Assembly (NCBI GenBank): GCA_035288225.1
Contig: DATEAT010000147.1
Coordinates: 1 to 7,190 of the forward strand
Direction: 5' to 3'
DNA length: 7,190 bases
From: RBG-16-64-43 sp035288225
Lineage (GTDB): Bacteria > Chloroflexota > Anaerolineae > Anaerolineales > RBG-16-64-43
This document shows positions 6,000 through 7,190 of this stretch, in pieces. Positions within the stretch are counted from its first letter, which is position 1. Every line of letters starts with the position of its first letter. The notes beneath the pieces are model-generated. The model ran no database searches. It was given only the letters and a program-made list of their open reading frames with translations, and was not told the DNA's origin. The position numbers were made by a program, and so were the translations under genes.

Positions 6000-6911
6000 A
6001 TGACGGCCTCGGATTCACCCACCGCCCCGCAGGCTCTACTCGGGCCTATGCGCCTGCCTTTCCTCATTCTCACGCCGGCCTGCGTGCTCTTGGGAATCGG
6101 CGCGGCCTTCTATCAGTCCGGACGTGTGGATCTGCTTCAGGTCGTGATTGTTCTTATCGGAGCGCTCGCCGCCCATATTAGCGTCAACGCGCTGAATGAG
6201 TACTTCGACTTCCGCAGCGGCCTCGATCTGCGTACTCAGCGGACTCCTTTCAGCGGAGGCAGCGGCACTCTCGCGGCGCAGCCGGCGATGGCGCCCAAGG
6301 CCCTAGCGACTGGGCTGGTCGCGATGGCTGTCACCGCCGGGGTCGGCCTGTACTTTGTGTTCGTACGCGGGGCGGGCCTGTTGCCACTCGGCCTGGCGGG
6401 ACTGCTCATCATTGCCATCTACACGGTCTGGCTCACCCGATATCCCCTGCTCTGCCTGATCGCCCCGGGGTTGGGGTTTGGCACCTTCATGGTCATGGGC
6501 ACTAGCTTTGCCCTGACCGGGCAGTACTCGTGGACAGCCTTCGTCGCCTCGCTGGTCCCCTTCTTCCTGGTCAACAACCTGCTGCTGCTGAACCAGTTCC
6601 CGGACGTCGAAGCCGATCGCAGCATCGGCCGGAAACACTTTCCTATCGTGATCGGGCGGCGGGCCAGCAGCTGGATCTACATCGCATTCCTGATCCTGAC
6701 CTACACCTCGATCGCGGGCGGTGTCTTGGTCAACCTTCTTCCGGCCTGGGCGCTGCTCGGTCTCCTCACGCTGCCCTTGGCCATCGCGGCGGGACGGGGC
6801 GCCCATGGGCGCGCAGAGGACATCTCGAATCTTGTCCCGTTCATGGTGCAAAACGTCCTGCTCAATATCGTCACGCCCGTTCTCATGGCGATCGGGCTCT
6901 TCCTCGGTTGA
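6000..6911 (+). CDS. UbiA-superfamily membrane prenyltransferase, MenA-like
   Basis: From ATG 6000 this gives 303 residues, the usual length for UbiA/MenA enzymes, with about eight or nine hydrophobic membrane segments. The family transfers a polyprenyl chain from its diphosphate to an aromatic or other acceptor; MenA makes demethylmenaquinone from 1,4-dihydroxy-2-naphthoate. The first Asp-rich, Mg2+-diphosphate-binding motif is NEYFDFRSGLD (66-76), with the same spacing as the MenA motif NDYxDxxxGxD but with Glu67 where the first Asp is usual. It is followed by RTPFSGGSGTL (81-91). The second motif is NQFPDVEADRSIGRK (198-212), with Asp202 and Asp206. The spacing favours MenA-type over UbiA, COX10 or chlorophyll-synthase types, but no other menaquinone gene is in the window, so the acceptor is unproven. 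An extension to ATG 5931 would add 23 residues (HIHPYPQRTH and similar) unlike any membrane-enzyme start. It appears to be transcribed alone from its own promoter. Confidence 0.88.
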   Translation: MTASDSPTAPQALLGPMRLPFLILTPACVLLGIGAAFYQSGRVDLLQVVIVLIGALAAHISVNALNEYFDFRSGLDLRTQRTPFSGGSGTLAAQPAMAPKALATGLVAMAVTAGVGLYFVFVRGAGLLPLGLAGLLIIAIYTVWLTRYPLLCLIAPGLGFGTFMVMGTSFALTGQYSWTAFVASLVPFFLVNNLLLLNQFPDVEADRSIGRKHFPIVIGRRASSWIYIAFLILTYTSIAGGVLVNLLPAWALLGLLTLPLAIAAGRGAHGRAEDISNLVPFMVQNVLLNIVTPVLMAIGLFLG

Positions 6912-7160
6912 TCCGGCAATGGGTCGGAACAGAGAGATGCCGAGCCCCAGGGTGTGGATCTGCACGTGGCCGCTTGGATGGACTTGGAGGATGACACTCG
7001 ACGCGGCGTGATTCGCAACGCGTCCAAAACCATTGCGCTGCACGCCCGAAGGCCGGCCGTTCTGCGCCGCAGCAAGAAGGTCGATCCCCTATGCCGCGTG
7101 CTTCTCGATCTCAAGCCCGCCGCGCGACGTGCGGCCAGACCTCGACTCCTACAATGGCTC

Positions 7161-7189
7161 TTGCCCTCGGCTCCCGCCCCCGGTATAAT
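7161..7189 (+). promoter_or_regulatory. Sigma70-type promoter reading out of the right end
   Basis: TTGCCC (7161-7166, 4 of 6 to TTGACA) is separated by exactly 17 bases from TATAAT (7184-7189, perfect). Transcription would begin just beyond the window, so the controlled gene is not visible. The rest of 6912-7160 shows no recognised gene, only GC-rich sequence with a small imperfect hairpin near 7119-7135. Confidence 0.65.
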
Positions 7190-7190
7190 G

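Noticed and set aside
5289..6018. Overlapping - strand frames of 172 and 233 codons
   Set aside because: Low-complexity Pro/Arg/Gly peptides in two different frames, running across the prenyltransferase promoter; no motif and no ribosome site.
7119..7135. Small hairpin as a prenyltransferase terminator
   Set aside because: Seven pairs including a G-U, no following T run, and more than 200 bases after the stop codon.
6912..7190. Frame continuous with the prenyltransferase stays open after its TGA to the window end, with a possible GTG start at 6954
   Set aside because: There is no ribosome binding site, no known motif and no reason for read-through. About 92 stop-free codons are unremarkable at this GC content, and the 7161-7189 promoter lies inside it.

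Overview
The window is GC-rich bacterial DNA with densely packed genes, all on the + strand. Protein style suggests a Chloroflexota-type bacterium (Anaerolineae or Caldilineae-like): the Met/Gly-rich start of the second ABC subunit, the MarR–ABC–ABC arrangement, and GC-rich codon use with good Shine-Dalgarno sites. This taxonomic guess is an inference from family resemblance; no marker gene is present.

Layout. Positions 1-189 hold the C-terminal end of a probable MarR-family regulator. It is followed by two adjacent ABC exporter half-transporters (235-2205 and 2235-4298), each with a clear ribosome binding site, and then by a 12-bp perfect-stem terminator at 4331-4357. Together these form one operon: regulator plus heterodimeric multidrug-type exporter. 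The two subunits carry complementary nucleotide-binding-site defects. The first has Asp and Gln in place of the catalytic Glu and switch His; the second has LSQGQ instead of LSGGQ. This is the hallmark of heterodimers with one degenerate and one competent ATP site, such as TM287/288. Both also have enlarged first extracellular loops, and the only two cysteines in the whole transporter lie in that loop of the second subunit.

A 341-base gap (4299-4639) follows, holding the terminator and several GC-rich hairpins. Next comes a PlsC-type lysophospholipid acyltransferase (4640-5329). A 670-base gap (5330-5999) has no convincing gene but ends in an extended -10 promoter with a dyad over its spacer. 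That promoter precedes a UbiA-superfamily, MenA-like membrane prenyltransferase (6000-6911). The last 279 bases show no convincing gene and end in a well-formed sigma70-type promoter (TTGCCC-N17-TATAAT) that fires out of the window.

Functionally, the left half is a self-contained, probably regulator-controlled efflux cassette. The right half holds two lipid-metabolism membrane enzymes (phospholipid acylation and quinone or isoprenoid-lipid prenylation) in separate transcription units. I see no mobile element, CRISPR array, rRNA or tRNA. I did not find an evidently new biological system; the most distinctive observations concern the exporter's loops and ATP-site asymmetry.
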